From an uncultured Prevotellaceae bacterium (lineage in GTDB: Bacteria > Bacteroidota > Bacteroidia > Bacteroidales > Bacteroidaceae), in assembly GCA_902775075.1 (NCBI GenBank), contig CACYKX010000203.1, positions 1 to 5,480 of the forward strand: a DNA stretch of 5,480 bases. Direction: 5' to 3'. The position numbers and the translations under genes were made by a program. The notes below the pieces were generated by a model. The model did not search any database, was not told the DNA's origin, and saw only the letters and a list, made by a program, of their open reading frames with translations. Positions 1-5,118 of this stretch are shown piece by piece (within the stretch, counting starts at the first letter, position 1; each line of letters opens with the position of its first letter).

Positions 1-582
1 AATCGTCAGCAGTTCTTGGCAACAGCTCTTGAATGGGTGAGCAAAGGTAACGTAGATGGTTACATGTCCGCTCATCGACGCGATGAGAACATCAACGAGG
101 TTAAGACCTATTTCAACACGGTCATAGACTGGGCAGATAGCAAGTTCGATGATGTGTATGACGAAATGCAAGGTTTGAACTGGGGTGAACTCTATGAGCG
201 TTTCCATCACTTACCCTTGAATCACTCTGAATTGTCGACAAAGGTTCTGGAACTGATGCATGATGACTATGTGACTAACCGACGCGGCATCTTTGAGTAT
301 GTGCTTGGCGGTTGTCAGGATACAAAGCTGTTGAACGTCCGCCTGTTTGACAAGCCTACCATGCGCAAAGTGTATCAGCAACAGACTGACAAGGCAAAGG
401 CTGAAGGTGTGAGCAACTGTCCATATTGCGCTGAAGGTCATGAAGCAAATCGCAAGCGCATTTGGAAACTGGAAGAGATGGATGCCGACCACGTAACGGC
501 ATGGAGCAAAGGCGGCGCAACAAGTATCGAGAACTGTCAGATGCTTTGCAAGACACATAATAGGGCGAAAGGAAATAGATAA
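1..582 (+). CDS. DUF262-family protein, C-terminal part with HNH endonuclease domain (5'-truncated by window edge)
   Basis: The reading frame is open from the first base (NRQQFLATALEW...), so the true start lies upstream; the TTG at 16 is only an internal codon. The last third is an HNH nuclease fold. It has a CPYC zinc knuckle (codons at 418-429), the catalytic ADH histidine (490-492), the central asparagine of EN (532-534), a single cysteine in CQMLC (547-549) and a final THN histidine/asparagine (556-561). The usual last CxxC cysteine seems to be replaced by His. The middle region, with YMSxH, a run of aromatic helices and DDYVTNRRGIFEYVL, is what I know from the C-terminal side of DUF262 proteins fused to HNH. 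That family includes GmrSD-like enzymes that cut modified DNA. The N-terminal DUF262 nucleotide-binding part is outside the window. The next gene starts 12 bases downstream and is also a nuclease, which supports a restriction role. The HNH call is firm; the DUF262 call rests on family memory. Confidence 0.85.
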   Translation, partial: NRQQFLATALEWVSKGNVDGYMSAHRRDENINEVKTYFNTVIDWADSKFDDVYDEMQGLNWGELYERFHHLPLNHSELSTKVLELMHDDYVTNRRGIFEYVLGGCQDTKLLNVRLFDKPTMRKVYQQQTDKAKAEGVSNCPYCAEGHEANRKRIWKLEEMDADHVTAWSKGGATSIENCQMLCKTHNRAKGNR

Positions 583-594
583 ACTAATAACGAT

Positions 595-1494
595 ATGGCC
601 AAAGAAAAATTCAGCAGGACGAAAGCTTGCGCAACCAAAACGCTTTATGCGGTGATGAAAGAGATGAGTCGCCGAGGCGGCAGTATGCCTGCCAAGGAAC
701 TTTATCCTTTTGTGAATGAGAATGTACAGTTGACGGAATGGGAGAAAGAACCTGCAGGTAAAATGAAATATATTCGCTGGACGAACAGCTTCCAGTTCTA
801 TTCCATCGATTATCAGAAGGCAGGATTCATTGTCAAGAAGAACGGTAACTGGTATTTAACGCCGGAGGGGGAGTCAATACTGAAAAAGTCGCCTGAAGAG
901 GTGATGACTATCGCTAATGACGCATATCATGAATGGCGACGACTCAACCCTAAAGATGAAAATCCCGAAGGGGAACCTACTGACGAGACGGCAGAGAATG
1001 ACAATTCCAGGAATCTCGACCTGCTGGAATCGGATGCCCGCGAGGGTATCAGAAAGTACATAGTATCAAAGAGTCCATACGAGTTTCAGGATATGGTGGC
1101 TGCCCTGCTTCGGGCAATGAAGTACTATACTCCATTTGTTGCGCCTAAGGGGAAAGACGGAGGTATCGACATTATTGCATACTTGGATCCTTTGGGTGCC
1201 CAGACACCGCGTATCAAAGTGCAGGTAAAGCATAAGCCGGATAGTGCTATCGGTGCTGCTGATGTACGGGCTTTGTTAGGTGTGCTTCGTGCCGGCGATA
1301 TTGCTTTGTTTGTTACAAGTGGTACTTTCTCACCAGATGCGAAGACTACAGGAACCAGTTCTCGTGAGTTTATCCGTCTTATTGATGGTGATGAGTTTAT
1401 TGATATGTGGCTGGAGTTCTACGATAAGATGTCTGATGACGATAAAAACATGCTACCCCCGAAACGCATTTCGTTCTTGGGAAGTAACGAATAA
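595..1494 (+). CDS. Mrr-type restriction endonuclease with winged-helix N-terminus
   Basis: This 299-residue protein has the two-part build of Mrr-type enzymes. Residues ~12-95 form a winged-helix DNA-binding region (Mrr_N-like, ending in GNWYLTPEG). Residues ~98-145 are a charged linker. Residues ~158-275 are a PD-(D/E)xK nuclease domain. Active-site candidates are E163 in PYEFQDMV, D192 in KGKDGGIDI and Q210-V-K212 in KVQVKHK, giving the Mrr pattern E...GGxD...QxK with glutamine in place of the usual glutamate. The later ALFVTSGTF strand followed by IRLIDGDEF also fits the Mrr_cat fold. Enzymes of this family generally cut methylated or foreign DNA and need no cognate methyltransferase. The ATG at 595 directly follows the upstream stop with a 12-base gap and an A-rich leader, so it is probably co-transcribed with the HNH gene. 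Which DNA modification it recognises cannot be read here. Confidence 0.9.
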   Translation: MAKEKFSRTKACATKTLYAVMKEMSRRGGSMPAKELYPFVNENVQLTEWEKEPAGKMKYIRWTNSFQFYSIDYQKAGFIVKKNGNWYLTPEGESILKKSPEEVMTIANDAYHEWRRLNPKDENPEGEPTDETAENDNSRNLDLLESDAREGIRKYIVSKSPYEFQDMVAALLRAMKYYTPFVAPKGKDGGIDIIAYLDPLGAQTPRIKVQVKHKPDSAIGAADVRALLGVLRAGDIALFVTSGTFSPDAKTTGTSSREFIRLIDGDEFIDMWLEFYDKMSDDDKNMLPPKRISFLGSNE

Positions 1495-1537
1495 GATAAT
1501 CTATTTTTACTATTTATTCATCTAAATAATTAAAACT

Positions 1538-2101
1538 ATGAAAAGAATTTTATTTGTATTGGCATTAATGATGCCGATGTTTGCGAATGCACAAGAAAAA
1601 GAAGAAAAGTCAAACAGCAAGACATTAGAGTTCATGACAAAAGATGGTTTTGCCTTTAAGAAAGAGTTCTATGATTTACCCGAGATTGGTAATAGTTACA
1701 ACAAAACTCAAAATCAAGTCTTAATCATTACAAATTTAAAAACAAATGAAAAACGGGGTTGCTTACGCATAACTACAAATTATCCTTCTGGTTCAGGCAA
1801 TATTGAGTACACGGGGACACTAGATCCAGATGAATTGGATGCAGCAACGATGTCAACGGAAAAGATCCTGTCAGAAATAATTCCAACTACACCATCAACT
1901 TATACCGAGGTGGAATACTGCACTCGAGATGGTGTTGAGATTGGTGTTTTTTGGAAAGAGAAAAAAAGTGAATGGACAATTTACATTAAAACAAAGAAAT
2001 ACGTTGGCCGCTCAATGTCAACATTTAAAGCAGAGGAGTTGGCACTTCTTATTAAGAATCTCAAGGATGCAAAACAAATGATTGATGAAAAAACGAAATA
2101 A
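1538..2101 (+). CDS. Exported hypothetical protein with Sec signal peptide
   Basis: I do not recognise this 187-residue protein as a known family. The N-terminus is a clear Sec signal peptide: MKR, a hydrophobic stretch ILFVLALMMPMF, then ANA|Q, giving likely cleavage after residue 18. The residue after the cut is glutamine, not cysteine, so it is not a lipoprotein and should be periplasmic or secreted. The mature part is lysine- and glutamate-rich with alternating short strands such as QVLIITNL and WTIYIKT, suggesting a small beta-rich domain followed by a C-terminal helix (residues ~163-184). Two cysteines (C75, C128) could form a disulfide. The ATG at 1538 follows an AT-rich, A-rich leader typical of Bacteroidetes. 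No good TAnnTTTG promoter is visible in the 43-base gap after the Mrr gene, so read-through from that operon is possible. It is AT-richer than the two nuclease genes and has no obvious functional tie to them. Confidence 0.8.
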   Translation: MKRILFVLALMMPMFANAQEKEEKSNSKTLEFMTKDGFAFKKEFYDLPEIGNSYNKTQNQVLIITNLKTNEKRGCLRITTNYPSGSGNIEYTGTLDPDELDAATMSTEKILSEIIPTTPSTYTEVEYCTRDGVEIGVFWKEKKSEWTIYIKTKKYVGRSMSTFKAEELALLIKNLKDAKQMIDEKTK

Positions 2102-2206
2102 GAAAATCTGACCCCGTTGTTTAGTGTATGATGCTGATGTATAAATCGGCTCTCTGCCACGATGGCCGTTTCAGCTGCTACATATTTTTTTGCGCAATTT
2201 GCAAAT

Positions 2207-2303
2207 CATCCTCCCATCTTACCATAGGGGGCTCAACCCCCGATGTACAGGGCGTTTGGGCATAGGAGGATGAAGGCTGCCATCCTCCTATCATCCTCCT
2301 ATG
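2207..2303. repeat. 11-base CATCCTCCTAT repeat cluster with inverted copy
   Basis: CATCCTCCTAT occurs as two exact head-to-tail copies (2281-2291, 2292-2302). A one-mismatch copy lies at 2207-2217 (CATCCTCCCAT). An inverted copy, CATAGGAGGATG, at 2261-2272 is the exact reverse complement of 2292-2303 and, minus one base, of 2281-2291. Transcribed, the inverted copy could pair with either tandem copy and form alternative hairpins with loops of about 8 or 19 bases. A separate small hairpin, GGGGG-CTCAA-CCCCC, lies at 2227-2241. Function is unknown. Confidence 0.75.
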
Positions 2304-2349
2304 CAACACCCCGTACGACACCCCGTGCAACAGCCTCTGTAACACCAAA
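2302..2349. repeat. Degenerate 12-base tandem repeat, four units
   Basis: Four consecutive 12-base units can be aligned: TGCAACACCCCG, TACGACACCCCG, TGCAACAGCCTC and TGTAACACCAAA. The unit length is a multiple of three, so the repeat encodes a 4-residue pattern in whichever frame was translated. This suggests the tail of a low-complexity protein now decayed. It directly abuts the 11-base repeat cluster. Confidence 0.65.
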
Positions 2350-2389
2350 CTCGACGTTAGAATTGGTCGACGGATAGCGCGATGGGCCA

Positions 2390-2500
2390 ATGTCGGAATT
2401 GTCGAATGAAGACGGATTGCTGGAGGATGAAAACGGAAAATGGGAGCATTGGATAAACGATGCAGGGCAGTCTCTTGACGAGTTGTATAGGAGTGAGTGA
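2390..2500 (+). CDS. Possible small ORF or 3' remnant of a lost gene (36 aa)
   Basis: From an ATG at 2390 the frame encodes a 36-residue acidic peptide beginning MSELSNEDGLLEDENG and ending DELYRSE, with TGA at 2498-2500. An in-frame stop (TAG, 2375-2377) lies just upstream, so it cannot be extended left. The composition looks protein-like (EDENGKWEHWINDAG), and the stop sits 10 bases before a strong intrinsic terminator, as the end of a real gene would. No promoter or Shine-Dalgarno site precedes it. I think it is more likely the surviving C-terminal end of a larger gene than a functional small protein. I do not recognise a family. Confidence 0.35.
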   Translation: MSELSNEDGLLEDENGKWEHWINDAGQSLDELYRSE

Positions 2501-2506
2501 AGATAA

Positions 2507-2549
2507 AAGATGCAGGGCTAATGATTAGTCCTGCACTTTCATTTGTTTT
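2507..2549. terminator. Strong intrinsic terminator, probably bidirectional
   Basis: Stem TGCAGGGCTAA (2511-2521) pairs with TTAGTCCTGCA (2525-2535) across a 3-base TGA loop: eleven pairs with one G·T wobble. AAAG/CTTT flanks can extend it past one mismatch. A T-rich tail (CTTTCATTTGTTTTC) follows on the + strand and an A-rich stretch (AAGATAAAAGA) precedes it, so it could stop transcripts from both sides. It closes the + transcript ending with the small ORF at 2390-2500. Confidence 0.8.
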
Positions 2550-2692
2550 CGATTTGTCTTGTGGTTCCTATGGTTTCTTGCTTTATAGAGACAAATTTCC
2601 TGTTTAATCGAGCGTTTTATGATATGGATAATTGTTTCAGATTGCGAAATTACGGAAAAATATTTAAAATGATGAATTTTTCGGCAAATATT

Positions 2693-2724
2693 TTTGGTGT
2701 TGAGTTTTATTCTTGTTAACTTTG
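2693..2724 (+). promoter_or_regulatory. Bacteroidetes-type promoter, + strand
   Basis: A TTTG element (2693-2696) is followed after exactly 20 bases by TAACTTTG (2717-2724), matching the Bacteroidetes sigma-ABfr consensus TTTG-N19-21-TAnnTTTG. Transcription should begin around 2730. The first thing it would read is a leader with two tiny ORFs, not a known gene. Confidence 0.75.
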
Positions 2725-2789
2725 TAGGGAAAATATGACGGATTCATTGTCCTCATCAATGATGATGTTTAGTAATAAATATAATTAAC

Positions 2790-2865
2790 AAGGAGGAGCA
2801 TTAACAATGCGTACAGAAATATAACAGATATGGCAACGAAAAAAGTCCCGTACTACCGCAAATAG
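2790..2865 (+). other. Leader with strong Shine-Dalgarno and two tiny ORFs (5 and 11 codons)
   Basis: AAGGAGG at 2790-2796 is a textbook Shine-Dalgarno, unusual for Bacteroidetes, 10 bases before an ATG at 2807. That frame encodes only MRTEI and stops (2822-2824). Five bases on, a second ATG (2830) encodes MATKKVPYYRK and stops at 2863-2865. The arrangement resembles either a leader-peptide device or the start of a real gene whose body has been replaced. A translated start region cut off abruptly next to unrelated DNA favours the second reading. The second ORF lies over the candidate - strand terminator. Confidence 0.4.
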
Positions 2866-2873
2866 CACGAGAC
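2839..2873 (-). terminator. Intrinsic terminator of the - strand RNA
   Basis: Read on the - strand, GTCTCGTGCTA (2873-2863), a 7-base loop TTTGCGG and TAGTACGGGAC (2855-2845) form an 11-pair stem with all positions paired in RNA (two are G·U), followed by six U (2844-2839). On the + strand the same positions give two A·C mismatches and no U tail. This asymmetry shows the hairpin is built to work on the - strand. Confidence 0.75.
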
Positions 2874-2938
2874 CTTAGGACTGCTCTCCCGATAGGCGTG
2901 TCTTAGTTGCCCACAATTCAGGGAATCGTCATAATTCC
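2839..2938 (-). ncRNA. Candidate small RNA, ~100 nt, - strand
   Basis: A - strand promoter (TAACTTTG at 2952-2945) would start RNA near 2938, and an intrinsic terminator stops it near 2839. Between them the - strand RNA can form GGAAU/AUUCC and CCC/GGG stems near its 5' end, and it has no ORF of note. It does not match any RNA family I can name. Support comes only from promoter and terminator placement, and both are well formed. The antisense + leader (tiny ORFs at 2807-2865) overlaps its 3' end, so the two transcripts would be complementary there. The exact 5' end is inferred from the promoter. Confidence 0.45.
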
Positions 2939-2944
2939 TTGGTG

Positions 2945-2977
2945 CAAAGTTAAGAATAATTCTTAAATGTAGCACAA
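2945..2977 (-). promoter_or_regulatory. Bacteroidetes-type promoter, - strand
   Basis: On the - strand TAACTTTG (2952-2945) is followed by CACC and preceded, 22 bases upstream, by TTG (2977-2975). The -7 element is a full TAnnTTTG match, while the -33 element is only fair. It faces the + promoter at 2693-2724, so the two are convergent. Confidence 0.55.
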
Positions 2978-3068
2978 GAAGGTTCTCATATCGGGTGTTT
3001 TTTATAAACATTTAACTAACGATGTGGATGTGTTTGTTGGAAGACCACCATGTCAAGGTTTAACTCAA
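2973..3068 (+). pseudogene. Fragment of a DNA (cytosine-5) methyltransferase (motif IV)
   Basis: The frame after a TAG at 2970-2972 reads HKKVLISGVFYKHL then TNDVDVFVGRPPCQGLT (3015-3065). This matches motif IV of C5 cytosine methyltransferases (DvDVxxGGPPCQGFS), with the catalytic cysteine at 3051-3053. The preceding strand (KKVLISGVFYKH) is also in the right place for the family. There is no motif I FxGxGG upstream, and downstream none of the motifs VI-X follow, so only ~32 residues of a protein normally 300 or more residues long survive. The frame stays open to a stop at 3333-3335, but that tail does not look like methyltransferase. It is probably a recombination scrap of a restriction-modification locus. 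Confidence 0.65.
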
Positions 3069-3324
3069 AATTGGATAATGATGTTATCTCAATTTAGGAG
3101 AACCATTCCTTTTAAGGGTGGAAACATATCGTTCTCTTCTTCATATAATGACTATCTGATTGAAGTTGAGAAATACATTCTCACTCTACGTGGGCCTGTA
3201 GCAAAGAAAATAAGGCGTATCGAAAAGAGTATGAGAATCTTTACAGAGAAGATCTACGGCTACTTGCCTACAGCGGGCGAGATGAAATGGCCAGTGCTGG
3301 AACTTTATTTTAGAAGACTGGGAT
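3069..3324 (+). other. Unassigned coding-like remnant upstream of the three-gene operon
   Basis: Two + frames stay open here and I cannot decide between them. One continues from the methyltransferase fragment and ends LELYFRRLGYGW at 3335, overlapping the next gene's start by 11 bases. The other, open 3170-3310 with TAG at 3311-3313, reads ENKAYRKEYENLYREDL then GRDEMASAGTLF, with a charged amphipathic look. This second frame ends 11 bases before the next ATG and could be the C-terminal end of the gene that once preceded the operon. No TAnnTTTG promoter is visible in the stretch. Confidence 0.3.
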
Positions 3325-3720
3325 ATGGGTGGTAGAGGCAGTTTTGACAAATCCACCATGTCAATCCCGGTGGAAAAACGAAAGTATAAAACACTTGATG
3401 TCGTGGATGGAATAAAGATAATAGAAGATTTCGAAAGCGGCAATGGCAAGACCCCCGTCATGTCAAATACCGCTGATACGGTTTACGCTGTTTGGAGCGA
3501 GACGGCTGGCCGTATCAAGCATATCTTCTATTACAAGAACCACGTGTTATACTACTCTATTGATTTGGAAGGCAAGAACTCTCACGCTCACAAGGTCTAT
3601 GTGGATCCAAAGACCGGTGAGATTGGAAGAAAGACTCATGAAAAAAGTAACTATTTTGAACTTAATTCCAAAGAGTGGGGCATTGTAAACAAGTTATCAG
3701 TATGGAAAAAGAAGAAATGA
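3325..3720 (+). CDS. MGGRGS-start basic protein, phage-associated type, possible toxin-like domain
   Basis: This 131-residue protein starts MGGRGSFDK. I associate that start with small proteins next to phage portal or minor-head genes and with toxin-like phage proteins. The body has GKTPVMSNTADTVYAVW (residues 41-57) and RIKHIFYYKNHVLYYSIDL (63-81). These are followed by SHAHKVYVDPKTGEIGRKTH (86-105), with histidines H87, H89 and H105 in polar settings, and a C-terminal KKKK. I recall phage proteins that share the MGGRG start and have an H-x-H segment near the C-terminus, but I cannot name a Pfam family. Charge is basic: about 23 Lys/Arg against 16 Asp/Glu. No signal peptide or membrane segment is seen. 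The next gene overlaps its 3' end and encodes an acidic protein, the pattern of a toxin followed by its immunity protein. A structural or regulatory phage role is the alternative. Confidence 0.7.
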   Translation: MGGRGSFDKSTMSIPVEKRKYKTLDVVDGIKIIEDFESGNGKTPVMSNTADTVYAVWSETAGRIKHIFYYKNHVLYYSIDLEGKNSHAHKVYVDPKTGEIGRKTHEKSNYFELNSKEWGIVNKLSVWKKKK

Positions 3721-4118
3721 AAGTGATAATAAACAACTGGATGGAGTTTCATCCAGTTGTTACCAAAGCCGACTTAGGTTGGAGTGAAGAATGCATTAGC
3801 GATGCTATGTCGGAAGATCCGAAAGAGATATTCAATTATTTCTGGCAGAACTTCTTTTCTATCATATTCTACTATGTTGATGACGGTAATTTCTATGAGT
3901 TGTTTATGGAGTCGAATCCTCACAAGTTCTGGCGTATCCCTAAGATTGAAGACTGGGATGGCAAGTACATTGGCAGACAGATCCTTTGGGAAAGTCATCA
4001 GGAAGGAGAAGTGCTTTATGAATTCGACGATGATACTGATTTGTGGGAAACGCTCAAAATTGGCGGAAAGTCAATTGGTGAAGTTCTTGAACGTTCGTAT
4101 ATTGCAGAAATCAACTGA
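3702..4118 (+). CDS. Acidic hypothetical protein, candidate immunity partner
   Basis: I do not recognise the family. The 138-residue protein is strongly acidic, with about 30 Asp/Glu against 12 Lys/Arg. It is rich in Trp, Phe and Tyr (NYFWQNFFSIIFYYVDDGNFYELF, residues ~45-68, seen in two halves) and has a DDDTD patch at 109-113. The aromatic run includes charged residues, so I read a buried helix rather than a membrane span. Start choice: ATG 3702 overlaps the upstream gene by 19 bases. ATG 3717, five codons later, gives a tighter ATGA overlap and is preceded by a purine-rich GGAAAAAGAAGAA, so it may be the real start (133 aa). A frame extended to GTG 3675 is possible but less likely. Translational coupling to a basic protein suggests the two act together, perhaps as toxin and immunity; this is inference. 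Confidence 0.75.
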   Translation: MEKEEMKVIINNWMEFHPVVTKADLGWSEECISDAMSEDPKEIFNYFWQNFFSIIFYYVDDGNFYELFMESNPHKFWRIPKIEDWDGKYIGRQILWESHQEGEVLYEFDDDTDLWETLKIGGKSIGEVLERSYIAEIN

Positions 4119-4120
4119 GT

Positions 4121-4888
4121 ATGAACGATAGACAACCTTCATTGTTCTCGGAGGCAGAGTTGGCGAAAATGATTTCGCCAACTTTCTCCAGAAAGAAAAA
4201 CCAAGCAGAATGGAATCTTAGGGTCAATAGGCTTGGAGCTGTTCGTGCTGATTTATCTAAAGACCTTCATCTATCAGAGGAAGGATGTCCAACTATTCAG
4301 CCATACTTTGGAGTTCCTGAATATCCACTTATTAATTTCAAAGAGGCTTTATCTGCTAATTGTTATGACTATTGGGTTCATTGGTTTATTGATGATGTAT
4401 TCTTTGAACAAATATGGAATCCGAAATACACAGAACGAGATATTGAGATACTCTGTAAATTCAGAGGAATGTTTACTCCTGACTTCACATTAGATCCACG
4501 TCTATCACAATGGCAAGAACAGTTTAATATCTTCAGAAGTCGGACTGTCGGTCAACTGGTTCAAAGAAGGGGAGGCGTAGTTATACCGACAGTAGGATGG
4601 TCTTTCCGAAGGAGTTTCGATTACTGCTTCTGTGGTTTGTCTGAGGGTGGCACAGTTGCTATCAGCACAAATGGTGTATTGAATAATCTCGTTTCATTAC
4701 GATTGTTTATGGAAGGTGTATTTGAATTGGAACGGCAACTGCGTCCTGAGGTCATCTTTATCTATGGCGACAAAATAGAACTGCGCACCAAAGCTCGTCA
4801 GATATGGCATCCAAACACTCAAATTGCTCGTTTGAGAAATCAGAGTGATCAAAAAAAGGTTCTTAACGAAATACTAAGTTTATTGTAA
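4121..4888 (+). CDS. DUF4417 domain protein
   Basis: This 255-residue protein fits DUF4417 as I know it. An N-terminal charged stretch (residues ~1-50) leads into CPTIQPYFGVPEYPLINFKEA (56-76) and YDYWVHWFIDDVFFEQIW (82-99). Next come GMFTPDFTLDPRLSQWQ (116-132), VVIPTVGWSFRRSFDYCFCG (153-172) and TVAISTNGVL (178-187). The conserved features I expect (H88, D91-D92, SPDF-like TPDF at 119-122, IPTVGW, SFDxCF, and the S-T-x-G-V strand) are all present, so the domain looks intact. The family has no established function known to me; its members occur in phages, plasmids and integrative elements. The ATG at 4121 lies two bases after the upstream stop, so it belongs to the same transcript as the basic/acidic pair. 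It is the best evidence that this operon came from a mobile element. Confidence 0.85.
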   Translation: MNDRQPSLFSEAELAKMISPTFSRKKNQAEWNLRVNRLGAVRADLSKDLHLSEEGCPTIQPYFGVPEYPLINFKEALSANCYDYWVHWFIDDVFFEQIWNPKYTERDIEILCKFRGMFTPDFTLDPRLSQWQEQFNIFRSRTVGQLVQRRGGVVIPTVGWSFRRSFDYCFCGLSEGGTVAISTNGVLNNLVSLRLFMEGVFELERQLRPEVIFIYGDKIELRTKARQIWHPNTQIARLRNQSDQKKVLNEILSLL

Positions 4889-4967
4889 AATGAATGCTTA
4901 CGATTAGATTAAAAAAAACGCTGAGACAGACACTGTTTTAATAAGCGACTTCTAGTTGAACATCTTG

Positions 4968-5016
4968 CACCTCGGAGAATCATGACGGTTCGTCCGAGGT
5001 GTATTATTATATTTCT
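4968..5016 (+). terminator. Terminator-like hairpin, repeat copy 1
   Basis: CACCTCGGA (4968-4976) and TCCGAGGTG (4993-5001) form a perfect 9-pair stem. GAA/TTC can extend it inward with one bulged G. The T-rich tail (TATTATTATATTTC) fits intrinsic termination of the DUF4417 operon, about 80 bases after its stop. It shares its 34-nt unit with copy 2. Confidence 0.65.
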
Positions 5017-5118
5017 AAATGAACAGGAAGCAGGCAAATACTATACTTGCGGAGAAAGAAAAAATGCAAAAAACTTTACGGTTGGAGTGGCTTAAAACGA
5101 GAATAGGGGTGACGCCTC

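Larger units (their letters stand above)
2102..2389. other. Intergenic stretch with short tandem repeats, no intact gene
   Basis: No convincing intact gene is seen. The stretch is GC-richer than its surroundings from about 2200 on and is dominated by the short repeats described separately. A - strand frame, open from about 2519 down to a stop at 2301-2303, would end in a repetitive GVTEAVARGVVRGVA tail but has no clear start. The + strand also has an open stretch reading CNTP-YDTP-CNSL-CNTK over the same repeats. Neither can be called a gene. It may be the degraded end of an older element. Confidence 0.5.

Noticed and set aside
211..558. Two - strand ORFs inside the HNH gene
   Set aside because: They are antisense to the HNH and zinc-knuckle coding sequence, with no leader and compositions typical of shadow frames.
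1280..1525. 81-codon + ORF overlapping the Mrr catalytic domain
   Set aside because: It is an out-of-frame shadow of a strongly supported nuclease domain.
2178..2390. 70-codon - strand ORF starting MAHRAIRRPIL
   Set aside because: It runs across the tandem repeats with an Arg/Ser/Pro-rich composition and no leader. Another - strand frame over the same bases looks at least as protein-like.
3186..3461. 91-codon - strand ORF opposite the start of the MGGRGS gene
   Set aside because: It is antisense to a well-supported gene, serine/proline-rich with low-information composition, and has no promoter.
3774..3998. - strand and alternate-frame + ORFs over the acidic gene (also 3784-4131)
   Set aside because: They are shadows of the acidic protein; the operon spacing supports only the 3702/3717 frame.
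4233..4493. 86-codon + ORF inside the DUF4417 gene
   Set aside because: It is out of frame with conserved DUF4417 motifs over the same bases.
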